Shown here: positions 19,480 to 28,669 of the stretch, piece after piece
Layout of the letters: the number at the start of each line of letters is the position of its first letter
How positions within the stretch are numbered: the stretch's first letter is position 1
The notes under the pieces: model-generated
What the model saw: only the letters and a program-made list of their open reading frames with translations
What the model was told of the DNA's origin: nothing
Database searches by the model: none
Position numbers and translations under genes: made by a program
NCBI RefSeq assembly: GCF_000427405.1
Contig: NZ_KE386491.1
Span: 2,959,001-3,023,000 of the forward strand
Source: Flectobacillus major DSM 103
GTDB lineage: Bacteria > Bacteroidota > Bacteroidia > Cytophagales > Spirosomataceae
Direction: 5' to 3'
Length of the DNA: 64,000 bases

Positions 19480-19797
19480 TTTTCAGATACTGATTTAAGG
19501 CAAAGCCTTTTGAGAAAGTCAGTTTTACCACTGATTTACCTTTTTAAAAACTTGCAAAAATATCTCAATCATCATTTTAGAAAAATAAGTTATACACAGC
19601 CTATACAATGATATTTATCAATCTTGTTTTTACCTCAATAACCCTTTTGGGTTATTTCCTCGTCATCAAAAATCAATAACGCACTTATTTACAATCATTT
19701 GGCACACCTATCAGGTAATTGTGGAAGCCTTGCATTTGGTCTAACTTTACGGTATGCCTTGTGACAGTAATAGTAATACCTTTAACAGCCGATATGT
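19480..19797. other. Divergent intergenic region upstream of vWD lipoprotein
   Basis: 318 bases without a gene. An 8-bp hairpin with a TTTT loop (AATAACCC/GGGTTATT, 19637-19656) lies mid-region with no T-tract, so a regulatory site is as likely as a terminator. A possible promoter for the vWD gene is TTG at 19719-19721, a 20-base gap, and TAACTTTA at 19742-19749, one base off the Bacteroidota -7 consensus. Confidence 0.35.
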
Positions 19798-22173
19798 ATG
19801 AAATCTCTTTCCATCCTTCCTTTATGTTTATTGCTTGTATTCATAGCTGCATGTAGCAAAAAAGTAGTCGAGAACCCTACCCCAACCGCCCAAGATATAG
19901 TGGGAGTACAAAGTGCAAAAAGCTATCTTTTTGAAAATAAAAATAGTACCGTAGGGCTTATAGTTATCAACAAAGAGGCTGGCTACACTTTTGTCATTTC
20001 GGGCAACAAAACCAACAGTGGGCGGCTCAAAAGTATAAAAGGCGTTATGGCAATTAGGCAGGCCGACCAACGCAAAATTTTGTATTGGCTCGATAACGAA
20101 TATAGGCTTAGCAACATTATTTATAGCACTGGCGAACGCCTTGTTTTTAGTAATTATAACCTAGCCAAAAGCACAGTCGACCTACAATTTTATGGGTATA
20201 GTAATGCCCAATACGGTTTATTGGCACAAAAACAAGGCTTTGCTCTTACATCCGACTACTTCCAACTGGCTCTTTCCTACAAACAAATCACTACGATGGG
20301 TGTCAATAACTTTCCGAGTGGCAGAATTGCCGCACCCAATACCTGTAACGATGCCGTGTACAATGCTGTAGCAGGAGCATATATTGCCGCTGGGCTTGAG
20401 AGTTGTGCAGGTAATTTGAGTTCGGCTTTTGGGGGTGCTGTTGGTACAATTTTGGGTAAAAAGGAGGTTATTGATGCACTAAAAGGCGTTGGCTCTGATT
20501 GTGGCAAATTGGCAGTAGCCTTGGGGCGTGCAGCCGACGGCAAGCCAGCAATTGCCTGTGGTGGTAGCTCGGAGGCCTCGCCACCGCCTTGTGTTGACAA
20601 CGCTTTTAACTTGGCCGAACAGGCCGTTAATGGGGTTGTTCCTTCGGATCCAGAAATGGCTAAAAAATTAGTCAATGCTCTCCAAGAAAACTGTGATACA
20701 GGTGGCGGTGCTATGGATGCCTTGGCCGACGCAGCTTGTCAATGCAATCCCGACGACAAGGATATACCAGAAGAAAACAAACCCGCCAATAGTGCTGGCG
20801 ACCCACACATCAGAACTTTGGATGGCCTTGGTTATAGCTTTCAGGGATTTGGGGAGTTTATTGCAACGAAGGCTTCTAATGATAATTTAGAAATACAGGT
20901 ACGCCAACAACCTTGGCAAAATAGTACCAATACCCTAGCAACTGTCAATACAGCCCTAGCAATTCGCCTCAATAACGATATTGTTTCGGTATATGTCAAT
21001 CCTGCCAAAATCATTGTCAATGGCCAAGTATTAGACAATTCTTTTACCACAAAAACCCTAACCAACAAAGCCTATATTGCCAAAAATAGCTACGAAATCC
21101 ATATTGTAACTGGCAATAAAGACGAAGTCGTGATTAGGCCCTACACCTATCACCTCGACTATCTGGTATCGCTTAATAGTACTCGGAAAGGCAAAGTAAA
21201 TGGTATTTTGGGCAATTTTGATGGCAATACCACCAACGACCTACAATTGTCGAACGGCAAGGCTATTAGCTATTCTTTTGGCGAGTTGTATCCTAGCTAT
21301 GCCGACAGTTGGCGTATTCAACAAAGCAATTCACTGTTTGTGTATGATGCTGGCAAAAATACCGATTCTTATACCAATAAGGCTTTTCCACAAGCTCCAC
21401 CTAGCTTTTTGGCCAGCCAACAGCAGCAAGCTACCAATACTTGTAAAGCCGCAGGAATTTCAGAAGAGCCTTTTCTTAGCTATTGTGTCTATGATGTTCT
21501 GGTTACAGGCGACAACAGCCTCGTAAAATCTGCCAAATGGGCTATGGAAATAGAACCAACGGTTGTTTCGGCGATAAGTACCGATTTAACTCTATTCCAA
21601 AATGTTAGAATAGAAACGGGTAGTTCTCAGAAAGACACCGATGCCCTTTGTGCTTTGGATTTAGATAATGGAAAAGTCTACAGCCTTGCTACAGGTGTTG
21701 GGCAGAGTAAAAATATAGATTTGCTTGTTGTACCTAACTGTAATAGCAACTTGATGATGAGTATTTATCCCAAAACATGTGGTAGTTCATGCGGAACATC
21801 GGTTATTAACCAAACCTTACAATCGCTCAATTGGCAAGCCTACAAAACAGGACAAATTCGCTATTTAGATACCTCCAACCCTGCCAATACCTTAGCTCTA
21901 AGCCAATGGAACAATATTCATTCGCCAACAGATATTAGCAACTTAGTAAAGGTGTCGCTCAATGCTTCCGAAACCTTTACCAATACCAGCGTATTTCTGG
22001 ATGCCTCCACGCAGGGCAATGCGTGCAAACCAAGCATTTTACAAAATCAATACTTATATGCCTTTATTACCCAAGAAGGGAAAAAAGGTGTATTCAGAAT
22101 TACAGGCACGGGCGATGTGGCAGGCAAAACAGGAGCAAGATGGTTTATGTTAGATATTAAAATTCAAAAATAG
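19798..22173 (+). CDS. Lipoprotein with von Willebrand factor type D domain
   Basis: A 791-residue protein with a lipobox signal peptide (LLLVFIAACSKK, lipidated Cys near residue 19). Residues about 170-325 form an Ala/Gly-rich, cysteine-containing region (SFSAFGGAVG-type helices, paired CxxxC-like cysteines). At about 334-500 comes a vWD domain beginning AGDPHIRTLDGLGYSFQGFG and containing GKVNGILGNFDGN. The C-terminal 290 residues are unassigned beta-rich sequence. vWD domains mediate adhesion and multimerisation in animal proteins and occur in scattered bacteria. Here a cell-surface binding or adhesion role is the most I would infer. No partner gene is adjacent; both neighbours are on the other strand. 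Confidence 0.85.
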   Translation: MKSLSILPLCLLLVFIAACSKKVVENPTPTAQDIVGVQSAKSYLFENKNSTVGLIVINKEAGYTFVISGNKTNSGRLKSIKGVMAIRQADQRKILYWLDNEYRLSNIIYSTGERLVFSNYNLAKSTVDLQFYGYSNAQYGLLAQKQGFALTSDYFQLALSYKQITTMGVNNFPSGRIAAPNTCNDAVYNAVAGAYIAAGLESCAGNLSSAFGGAVGTILGKKEVIDALKGVGSDCGKLAVALGRAADGKPAIACGGSSEASPPPCVDNAFNLAEQAVNGVVPSDPEMAKKLVNALQENCDTGGGAMDALADAACQCNPDDKDIPEENKPANSAGDPHIRTLDGLGYSFQGFGEFIATKASNDNLEIQVRQQPWQNSTNTLATVNTALAIRLNNDIVSVYVNPAKIIVNGQVLDNSFTTKTLTNKAYIAKNSYEIHIVTGNKDEVVIRPYTYHLDYLVSLNSTRKGKVNGILGNFDGNTTNDLQLSNGKAISYSFGELYPSYADSWRIQQSNSLFVYDAGKNTDSYTNKAFPQAPPSFLASQQQQATNTCKAAGISEEPFLSYCVYDVLVTGDNSLVKSAKWAMEIEPTVVSAISTDLTLFQNVRIETGSSQKDTDALCALDLDNGKVYSLATGVGQSKNIDLLVVPNCNSNLMMSIYPKTCGSSCGTSVINQTLQSLNWQAYKTGQIRYLDTSNPANTLALSQWNNIHSPTDISNLVKVSLNASETFTNTSVFLDASTQGNACKPSILQNQYLYAFITQEGKKGVFRITGTGDVAGKTGARWFMLDIKIQK

Positions 22174-22204
22174 CTTGTGAATCAATGCAATAAAATCCCC
22201 CCCT

Positions 22205-22380
22205 ATTATCACGGTTTATTTATTAGTTGTAAAAACACTATGGAGATGCTAAATCACTACCTATTCCTATCTGTAAAATCAACTATTGAAGTACATTGAA
22301 TACAAAAAATGTTCATTACATTTCGCTGATTTTGGCAGATTTCTTAAAAGAATAATTGCAACAACTTAAACCGTGATAAT
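22205..22380. repeat. 176-bp segment bounded by perfect 14-bp inverted repeats
   Basis: ATTATCACGGTTTA at 22205-22218 is the exact reverse complement of TAAACCGTGATAAT at 22367-22380. The interior has no open frame, and the pair sits between two converging genes. It could be a small non-autonomous mobile element (MITE-like) or a pair of operators. No target-site duplication is evident at the outer edges. Confidence 0.5.
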
Positions 22381-22455
22381 GTATCAATGGGGTTCTCAAA
22401 GCTTTTACCTACGCTCTCTTTATTTCTATTTACTATTTACCTTATCCACTCAGCC

Positions 22456-23580
22456 CTATTTTACATTGGCCCATTGTAAACATACTGGCATAGACACTTC
22501 AACCGACGTTCCTGTATAGGTAAATTTCCCTGTGGCTTTATCTCTTTTGAATATAGTAATATTATCGCTGTCTTGGTTGGCTACCAAAATATAGTTTCCT
22601 GTTGGGTCTATCGCAAAGTTTCGTGGGGTTTTGCCTGCTACATTGGTGTTATCAACCCAAGTAAGTTGACCTGTTTTGGTATTAATGGCATATACGGTAA
22701 TACTTTCATGAGAACGATTAGAGGCATATAAAAACTTGCCATCGGGCGAAATATGAATATCAGCACACCATTTTTTGCCTGTATAGTCGGCTGGCAAAGT
22801 AGAAATCGTTTGAGTAGCCTTCAAGCCTCCTTTCTGATAACGATAGGCTGTAACGGTAGCCGAAAGCTCTTCGATGACATAAGCCCATTTGCCATTAGGA
22901 TGAAAGGTAAAATGACGTGGCCCCGAGCCTGCTATAGAACTTGTATAAGCGGGTTTACCTTCATTCAAGAGTCCTTTTTGCGTATCTAATGAATAAGTAT
23001 AGATTTTGTCGACACCTAGGTCTGGTACAAAAACATCTTGATTGTTGGGAGCTACGTTGATAGAATGAACGTGAGGTTTTTCTTGGCGACTTGCGTTGAC
23101 CGAGTGCCCTGTATGTTGAATCGTTTGGGTAGCTTTTCCGACTGTACCATTGCCCAAAATTGGCAAAATACTCAAACTACCTCCGCCATAATTACCCGCT
23201 ATTACCCATTTGCCTGTACGGTCGGTGGTAATATGGCAAGGCCCAGCCCCACCAGCAGACTCGCTATTGAGGAAAGATAAACTTCCAGACTGTTTGTCAA
23301 AACTAAAGGCATTGACAGTACCATCGCCATCGGTTTCGCCTACCGAATAGGCAAATTTTTGATTGGGCGAAAGCGTAATAAAAGAAGGGTTTTTAACGCC
23401 ACTTACCACACTCGAAAACTGTAGTTCGCCTGTAGCTGTATTAAACTTATATACATAAATACCTTTACTAGCTTTGGAAGTGTAAGTGCCTACCAAAACA
23501 TAAAACTCTTGAGGTGCTTGAGCCAATATAGCCGACGACCAAACCAAAAATAGGCTTAATAAAATTGATATTTTTTTCAC
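22456..23580 (-). CDS. Exported lactonase family protein, seven-bladed beta-propeller (YbhE/Pgl-like)
   Basis: A 374-residue protein with signal peptide MKKISILLSLFLVWSSAILA. Repeated propeller blades follow (FYVLVGTYTSKASKGIYVYK, GTVNAFSFDKQSG, HVHSINVAPNNQDVFVPDLG, ISPDGKFLYASNRSHESITV, FAIDPTGNYILVANQDSDNI). These motifs match the 3-carboxymuconate-cyclase/6-phosphogluconolactonase family. The signal peptide makes a role in cytoplasmic pentose-phosphate metabolism doubtful. A periplasmic sugar-lactone hydrolase is more likely, possibly for lactones made by a dehydrogenase such as the PQQ enzyme at 33117-34409. That connection is inference. Confidence 0.88.
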   Translation of the reverse strand: MKKISILLSLFLVWSSAILAQAPQEFYVLVGTYTSKASKGIYVYKFNTATGELQFSSVVSGVKNPSFITLSPNQKFAYSVGETDGDGTVNAFSFDKQSGSLSFLNSESAGGAGPCHITTDRTGKWVIAGNYGGGSLSILPILGNGTVGKATQTIQHTGHSVNASRQEKPHVHSINVAPNNQDVFVPDLGVDKIYTYSLDTQKGLLNEGKPAYTSSIAGSGPRHFTFHPNGKWAYVIEELSATVTAYRYQKGGLKATQTISTLPADYTGKKWCADIHISPDGKFLYASNRSHESITVYAINTKTGQLTWVDNTNVAGKTPRNFAIDPTGNYILVANQDSDNITIFKRDKATGKFTYTGTSVEVSMPVCLQWANVK

Positions 23581-23667
23581 TGGATAGTTGGGGGGTTAGC
23601 ATGATTATAAATACCCAACTAAGTTAGTATGCTATTGGTAAAAAATGGTATTTTATTACAGAAAAAA

Positions 23668-23691
23668 CCACGTTCTATTTTTAGAACGTGG
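23668..23691 (-). terminator. Rho-independent terminator
   Basis: Perfect 9-bp stem CCACGTTCT/AGAACGTGG with a 6-base loop. On the minus strand it is followed by TTTTTT, so it ends the PepSY-like lipoprotein gene (stop at 23730). Confidence 0.8.
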
Positions 23692-23729
23692 CTGAATATT
23701 GTTTTTATAGAATGGCTTTCGCCCAAAAA

Positions 23730-24365
23730 TCAATGACCTTTGCCTTTGCCCTTCCCTTTGCCACGGCCACCGTTCATTGGCGGTACATCGGCAACCTTCG
23801 AGAATGTACCTGTGGTATCAAATACCAAAACTTTTCTATCTGTTCCATTATTGATAGATACATACAATGTACCATCGGTAGCCGTACCGGCATGCTTAAT
23901 GGTATACCCTGCATAATTGGTAGTAATATAGCTTGTTACCGACGTAGCCAAAGTTGTAATATCTACCTCTGTAAGCTTGGCTTTGCGACCATAATGAGCC
24001 AAAGTTTGTTTGAATATGCCGCTGGCATCGAACAACAACCCTGTATGAACTTTATTCAATAAAACACCCACAACATACTGACCTAATGAATCGGTTGCTG
24101 CAAATTTTACTTGAGCACCAGCATAATTTGTATTGATATAGGTAATTATAGCACTCGGTAATGCAGTAGAGTCGATTGGCGTAAGTTTTCCTTTACATTT
24201 TTGCTTGGTTACAGTATCGGCATCGGCGGCAGTACGAGCAGCCGAAACCTGAATTGCTTCTAAATCGCCATCGGTATTGTCAGAAGGTGACACTTCTTGC
24301 GACTGACAACTAATTACAAATAGGCCTGCAATAGCCATCATTAATAATAACAATTGTTTTTTCAT
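23730..24365 (-). CDS. Lipoprotein with two PepSY-like repeats
   Basis: A 211-residue lipoprotein (lipobox GLFVISCQSQE). Two related repeats of about 55 residues follow, near 65-120 (AIITYINTNYAGAQVKF, GVLLNKVHTGLLFDASGIFK) and 130-185 (SVTSYITTNYAGYTIKH, VSINNGTDRKVLVFDTTGTF). They match the PepSY-like/DUF2874 fold common in Bacteroidota periplasmic proteins. The C-terminus is a glycine/lysine tail (GGRGKGKGKGKGH). The function is unknown; PepSY-like domains are thought to bind or inhibit peptides. It is followed by its own terminator, so it is probably monocistronic. Confidence 0.8.
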   Translation of the reverse strand: MKKQLLLLMMAIAGLFVISCQSQEVSPSDNTDGDLEAIQVSAARTAADADTVTKQKCKGKLTPIDSTALPSAIITYINTNYAGAQVKFAATDSLGQYVVGVLLNKVHTGLLFDASGIFKQTLAHYGRKAKLTEVDITTLATSVTSYITTNYAGYTIKHAGTATDGTLYVSINNGTDRKVLVFDTTGTFSKVADVPPMNGGRGKGKGKGKGH

Positions 24366-24463
24366 CTGTACTTGGGTTTAACTATTCTACAATATGGGAA
24401 AGTGAAACGTTTCATTAGTACATGACTGTATGTCGACAAAAAGCGTTGCTTGCTCTACAATAA

Positions 24464-25711
24464 TTATTCATAAATATCTAAAGATTGTATTTCCTTGAAT
24501 AAATTCATAACCGAATCGCTGGGGGTTTGTCCTTTACCCTCTTTGCTATTTTTGAAGTATTCGATAAACAATTCTTCCATCGACTGGAATTTTTCGTCTA
24601 GCAAAACCATCTTACTATTTTGGGCATCTAAGTGCTGTTTGTTTTGTTTTACTTCTGGTACAATTGGCAACATCATGGCATGAGCATCCATCAATCGTTT
24701 TTTATCGCCCGACTCCAAATAGTTATCTGTTACCATTGTGATTTGTACAATGGCCTCTTGATGAACCTCTAACCAAGCCAAGGCATCGTCGACAGCCGTA
24801 AATTTGGCACGCATCAGTTTTTTCCCTTTTTCTAGGGCAATAGGCATAGTTACCACCTCTGTGGCTGGTTCGGCTTCTATCAATACCACATATTTGGTTT
24901 GGTTGGCTTCCGAAAAGCTATAGGCCAACGGGCTACTCGAATACACAATCGGACACGGCGATGTATCTACGGTTTGATACCGATGCAAATGCCCCAAAGC
25001 TACATATTGGGTTTGGGAAGGGATATTTTCAGAATAAATAACAGATGCCCCTCCAACATGCAAAATAGGCTTTTCGTCGTCGGGTTCTTCGGGTTGTTCA
25101 CCTCCTTTTTTCATCATAAACAAATGTGTCGCCAAGATATTGACACCTTGCTCGTCGAAATACCGATTGGCCAAATCCTGCCAATGTTGCTGAAGGTGTT
25201 CTCGTAGGCCACTGTCGGTATTGTCTACCCCCAGATACGTTTTTAGCCTTAGTTCGTTGGCATAAGGCGTTAATATTAATCGTAAAGGTACTTTTTGATT
25301 AGGTAGCTGAATTTCGACAAAACCCTTGTCGGCCTTTGTAATAACCAAGCCCGCTTGTGTAGCAAATGGCTGAATAGCCGTATTGGGATAGCCCACAAAA
25401 ATAATTCCGCAAGCCCGTGCCAGTGCGTCGGGTACTTCAATGCGTTCGGGCGAATCATGATTGCCTGCAATAGCAATTACGGCCCTAGTGCCATTGTGCG
25501 AAAGCCGATGCAAGGTACTGTATAACAACTCGGTAGCCTCGGCAGATGGATTAAAGTTGTCGAACAAATCGCCTGCAACTATCACTGCGTCTACTTGTTG
25601 CTGTTCGGCAATTTCACAAATTTCGGTGAGTACTTCTTTTTGTTCTTCTAGCCGTGAAAAGTTATCTAAACGTTTTCCTAAATGCCAATCGGCAGTATGT
25701 AATATTTTCAT
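24464..25711 (-). CDS. sbcD: DNA double-strand-break nuclease subunit SbcD (Mre11-like)
   Basis: A 415-residue calcineurin-like phosphoesterase with all metal-binding motifs in order: HTADWHLGKRL (7-17), VAGDLFDNFNP (about 45), AGNHDSPERIE (about 82), ILATHLFMMKKG (about 190) and ALGHLHRYQTV (about 238). The C-terminal capping part ends near LFKEIQSLDIYE. It forms the SbcCD complex with the ATPase at 12188-15304. It lies 18 bases downstream of the DUF3667 gene and may be cotranscribed with it. Confidence 0.95.
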   Translation of the reverse strand: MKILHTADWHLGKRLDNFSRLEEQKEVLTEICEIAEQQQVDAVIVAGDLFDNFNPSAEATELLYSTLHRLSHNGTRAVIAIAGNHDSPERIEVPDALARACGIIFVGYPNTAIQPFATQAGLVITKADKGFVEIQLPNQKVPLRLILTPYANELRLKTYLGVDNTDSGLREHLQQHWQDLANRYFDEQGVNILATHLFMMKKGGEQPEEPDDEKPILHVGGASVIYSENIPSQTQYVALGHLHRYQTVDTSPCPIVYSSSPLAYSFSEANQTKYVVLIEAEPATEVVTMPIALEKGKKLMRAKFTAVDDALAWLEVHQEAIVQITMVTDNYLESGDKKRLMDAHAMMLPIVPEVKQNKQHLDAQNSKMVLLDEKFQSMEELFIEYFKNSKEGKGQTPSDSVMNLFKEIQSLDIYE

Positions 25712-25729
25712 GATTGTTCCTTTTAAATA

Positions 25730-26554
25730 CTAAGGCACTAAATTGCTCAAAAAAGGTAAGTGAATATGATGCTTGGAATACAACCCAAACAGAAAACCCC
25801 CTATGCCCGAAATAAGGCCAATACAAACTGCCGTAGCCAATATCACCAAAAAAGCCTTACCGATACCTCGCCAAATGTTTTTTTCTTCAAAAAATTGAAT
25901 ATAAGCCCAAATAATATAGGCACTCGTTAGTAAAGATGCTACGATACCATGTACAATTAAGAGGATTAAATGGGCTTTCCCGAATATCTGAAAAGGAAAC
26001 AACAGCAATTTAATGAGTTCGGCATGAGACAGTAGAAAAAGGTTGAGGACAACACCTTCCGTAAAATTGTATCGACTATTACCCAAAATTCTACTCGAAA
26101 AAAAACCATACATAATAATACTAATCATTAGCTGATAGGTATAGTTTTCAAAGGCAAAGTGTAAAATTTTTTCTACAAAAGGTAACACCATTTTCCTATC
26201 TTGGGCAGTCATTGGGCCTACTAAAGATTTTATATCAAAAAAGTTACCCCAAAAGGTTATATAAATCCAAGTACTAAGCCCTCCTATCATTAACAAATAA
26301 TTGACAGGATGAAAATGTACCACTCTTTTACCCTCAACATATTCACGGATACTATGCCCAGGGCGTAAAGTAAGCTCTTTGATAGTAAACAGTATTCCTC
26401 TGTTTAGGTAAGTAAAGGCATTGAGTAATTCCGAAAATATGTCATTAAAATGGAGTCGTTTGGTTTTGGCTTTTTGTCCACAATTGGGGCAATAATGCCC
26501 ATGAAACTCATTTTTACAATTTTTACACTGAATAGCAGTATGGGTATGACTCAT
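25730..26554 (-). CDS. DUF3667 family membrane protein with N-terminal zinc ribbon
   Basis: A 274-residue protein that begins with a zinc ribbon (C10, C13, C22, C25 in CKNCKNEFHGHYCPNCGQK). A conserved segment (LHFNDIFSELLNAFTYLNRG, TLRPGHSIREYVEGKRVVHF) comes next, followed by four to five membrane helices. This architecture is DUF3667, widespread in Bacteroidota and without a known function. It sits just upstream of sbcD, but nothing else ties it to DNA repair. Confidence 0.85.
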   Translation of the reverse strand: MSHTHTAIQCKNCKNEFHGHYCPNCGQKAKTKRLHFNDIFSELLNAFTYLNRGILFTIKELTLRPGHSIREYVEGKRVVHFHPVNYLLMIGGLSTWIYITFWGNFFDIKSLVGPMTAQDRKMVLPFVEKILHFAFENYTYQLMISIIMYGFFSSRILGNSRYNFTEGVVLNLFLLSHAELIKLLLFPFQIFGKAHLILLIVHGIVASLLTSAYIIWAYIQFFEEKNIWRGIGKAFLVILATAVCIGLISGIGGFLFGLYSKHHIHLPFLSNLVP

Positions 26555-26740
26555 AGAATAGGTTATTAGCCGGTTTAGCTTGCAAGATAATTAGTTCATC
26601 AGGTTTTAGAAAGAAAGATGGGCTATTTTATCCTATACGATTCTCTGAATTATCTCCTCAATTCATTTATTCAGGAGGTGTTTTATCGTCTAAACTTTCT
26701 TATCTTCACCCTAGCAACTCAGCCTAATACCATAACACTT

Positions 26741-28405
26741 ATGAAAACGATAATCTACTTATTATTAATGGTTTGCACGCATATTTCTTTTGCCCAAACC
26801 ATTATTTTTGTACAGGCCAATGCTCCTGCTGGAGGCAATGGCACAATAGCTAGGCCTTTCAACAAAATTGCAGATGCCCTCTATACCGCCCCCAACGGCC
26901 AGCCTACTACGATTTATTTGAGGGCTGGAACTTTCAAAGAAGCCGTCTTTATTTTCAAGTCGGGCAATATTTCGGGGTTTCTATCAATTGAACCCTACCA
27001 AAATGAAACTGTTATTTTGGATGGAACAGAAGTAAGCAATTCGCCCAAAGAAGGTGTCGTAATTGTCAATCAGTCGTATGTAAGAATCAAGGGTTTAAAA
27101 ATCAGGAATTATATTGGTAATTACTCAAAAGGTATTGCTATTATTGAAGCCTCGCATCATATCGAAATTCTGAATAATGAAATAGAGCAGATTCATTTTT
27201 CGAGTAATGATGTTTCTCCTTTACAAAATTACTCGCTCAATACCAATCCTATTGTAGTACGAAATATCAACACAATACCAGCTCATACGTTTTTGATAAA
27301 GGGCAATAGAGTACACGATTGCCGAACAGGATATAGCGAGGGGATTCAGGTAAGCGGCAATGTCGATAATTTTGTTATTGAAGAAAATATCGTATACAAT
27401 ATCAAGAATATAGGTATTGTGGCAGGTGGTTTTCATGGTTTAAATACCTATGCTCGTCGGGGCAAAATCTTCAATAATGTGGTTTATAACTGTAAAAGTC
27501 CTGTAGCTTTGGCGGCGGGGATTTATATTGATGGAGCTAGGAATATTACCGCCGAGCGGAATAAAGTATACAACTGCCAAAGGGGCTTTGCTATTAACTG
27601 CGAAACGCCTAATCAATATGCCTCAAGAGATACCCTCAGAAATAACATAGCCTACAACAATACTAGGGCGGGCTTTAGTATGGGCGGGCTTAATAGTGCC
27701 TACGGAGGGTGGGTTGATAGCTCGGCTATTGTTTATAATACCTCTTACAACAATTTTCAAAATACCCTAGAACCCGAAGAAACAAGCCCTACCGACTTTG
27801 GCGAGATCACCTTGGATTTTTCTAAAAATTCGGTCGTCAAAAACAATATCTTTCACAATGGCAACCGTTCTCGAATTCTTAATTCATATAGTTCTTATAT
27901 CAACTTACAACTAAATCATAACCTTTGGTTTTCGGACGGAAGCCTGTCAAACTTACTATTTGTTTATAATTCAACCCCTTATTATGCTTTTAGCAATTAT
28001 CAAAACGCTACAAATCAAGACCGCCAGTCGGTTGTTGGCCAACCAAGCTTTATGAATGCTGCATTGGGAGATTTCAGGTTATTGTGTAATTCTAAGGCCA
28101 TCGGAATTGCCGATTTGGCAGTGAACCGAGGCAATACTGACTTTGGTGGAGGAAGCCGCCTATACGGAACATACCCTGATGCGGGTGCCGACGAATACGA
28201 AAACACCATTATCAAAAGTATATCTTCGGGGGCTTGGCACAGTACTACTACTTGGGACTGCAACTGTATACCTATTGCTTGCGATACCGTAATGATTCAA
28301 AATAGCCACATAATTAGTATCCAAAGCCTTGCTAGAGCCAAGCAAGTATTCAATTATGGACAAGTCAATATCGTAGCCAATGGCAATCTGGTATTAGGTT
28401 TATGA
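26741..28405 (+). CDS. Secreted parallel beta-helix (pectate-lyase-like) protein
   Basis: I choose the ATG at 26741 because it opens a clear signal peptide (MKTIIYLLLMVCTHISFAQ). An in-frame ATG at 26618 would add 41 residues of unrelated hydrophobic sequence. The mature protein (554 residues in all) starts with a DUF1565-like segment (GTIARPFNKIADALYTAPNG) and continues with right-handed beta-helix repeats (IKGLKIRNYIGNYSKGIAII, IEILNNEIEQI, FLIKGNRVHDCRTGYSEGIQ, FVIEENIVYNIKNIGIVAGG, ITAERNKVYNCQRGFAINCE). The fold is used by polysaccharide lyases and surface glycan-binding proteins. No catalytic residues can be named. The last 60 residues (GAWHSTTTWDCNCIPIACDT) form a small extra beta module. 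Confidence 0.82.
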   Translation: MKTIIYLLLMVCTHISFAQTIIFVQANAPAGGNGTIARPFNKIADALYTAPNGQPTTIYLRAGTFKEAVFIFKSGNISGFLSIEPYQNETVILDGTEVSNSPKEGVVIVNQSYVRIKGLKIRNYIGNYSKGIAIIEASHHIEILNNEIEQIHFSSNDVSPLQNYSLNTNPIVVRNINTIPAHTFLIKGNRVHDCRTGYSEGIQVSGNVDNFVIEENIVYNIKNIGIVAGGFHGLNTYARRGKIFNNVVYNCKSPVALAAGIYIDGARNITAERNKVYNCQRGFAINCETPNQYASRDTLRNNIAYNNTRAGFSMGGLNSAYGGWVDSSAIVYNTSYNNFQNTLEPEETSPTDFGEITLDFSKNSVVKNNIFHNGNRSRILNSYSSYINLQLNHNLWFSDGSLSNLLFVYNSTPYYAFSNYQNATNQDRQSVVGQPSFMNAALGDFRLLCNSKAIGIADLAVNRGNTDFGGGSRLYGTYPDAGADEYENTIIKSISSGAWHSTTTWDCNCIPIACDTVMIQNSHIISIQSLARAKQVFNYGQVNIVANGNLVLGL

Positions 28406-28565
28406 TTTTGTATACTCAGCCTCTATTTTTGGCAAAACCCATATTTTTATTTATTTAAAAAACCTTATCGAAATAGCCAGTATTTTAACAAAACAGCAAT
28501 ACAAAAGGCATTTATTTATTATTTTTCTAAAAAAATAAACTGATTGTTAATTATTTAAAAAAAAG

Positions 28566-28597
28566 TTAGCTTCACAAAACAACATCAAGTAATTTTG
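28566..28597 (+). promoter_or_regulatory. Possible promoter of aspartate aminotransferase gene
   Basis: A -7 element TAATTTTG (28590-28597) fits the Bacteroidota TAnnTTTG consensus. The -33 region 20 bases upstream (TTAG, 28566-28569) is a poor match to TTTG. Transcription from here would give a leader of about 65 bases. Confidence 0.35.
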
Positions 28598-28669
28598 TAC
28601 AATTTTTGGAGGTATTGATACAATCTCAAGCCTCAACATACTTTTTCATAATCCGAAATAACAAAAACA

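Noticed and set aside
20277-20675. Minus-strand open frame of 132 codons inside the vWD gene
   Set aside because: An antisense shadow of the Ala/Gly-rich codons of the real gene; no independent evidence.
26618-26740. Earlier start for the beta-helix protein
   Set aside because: It places 41 unrelated residues before a clean signal peptide at 26741.
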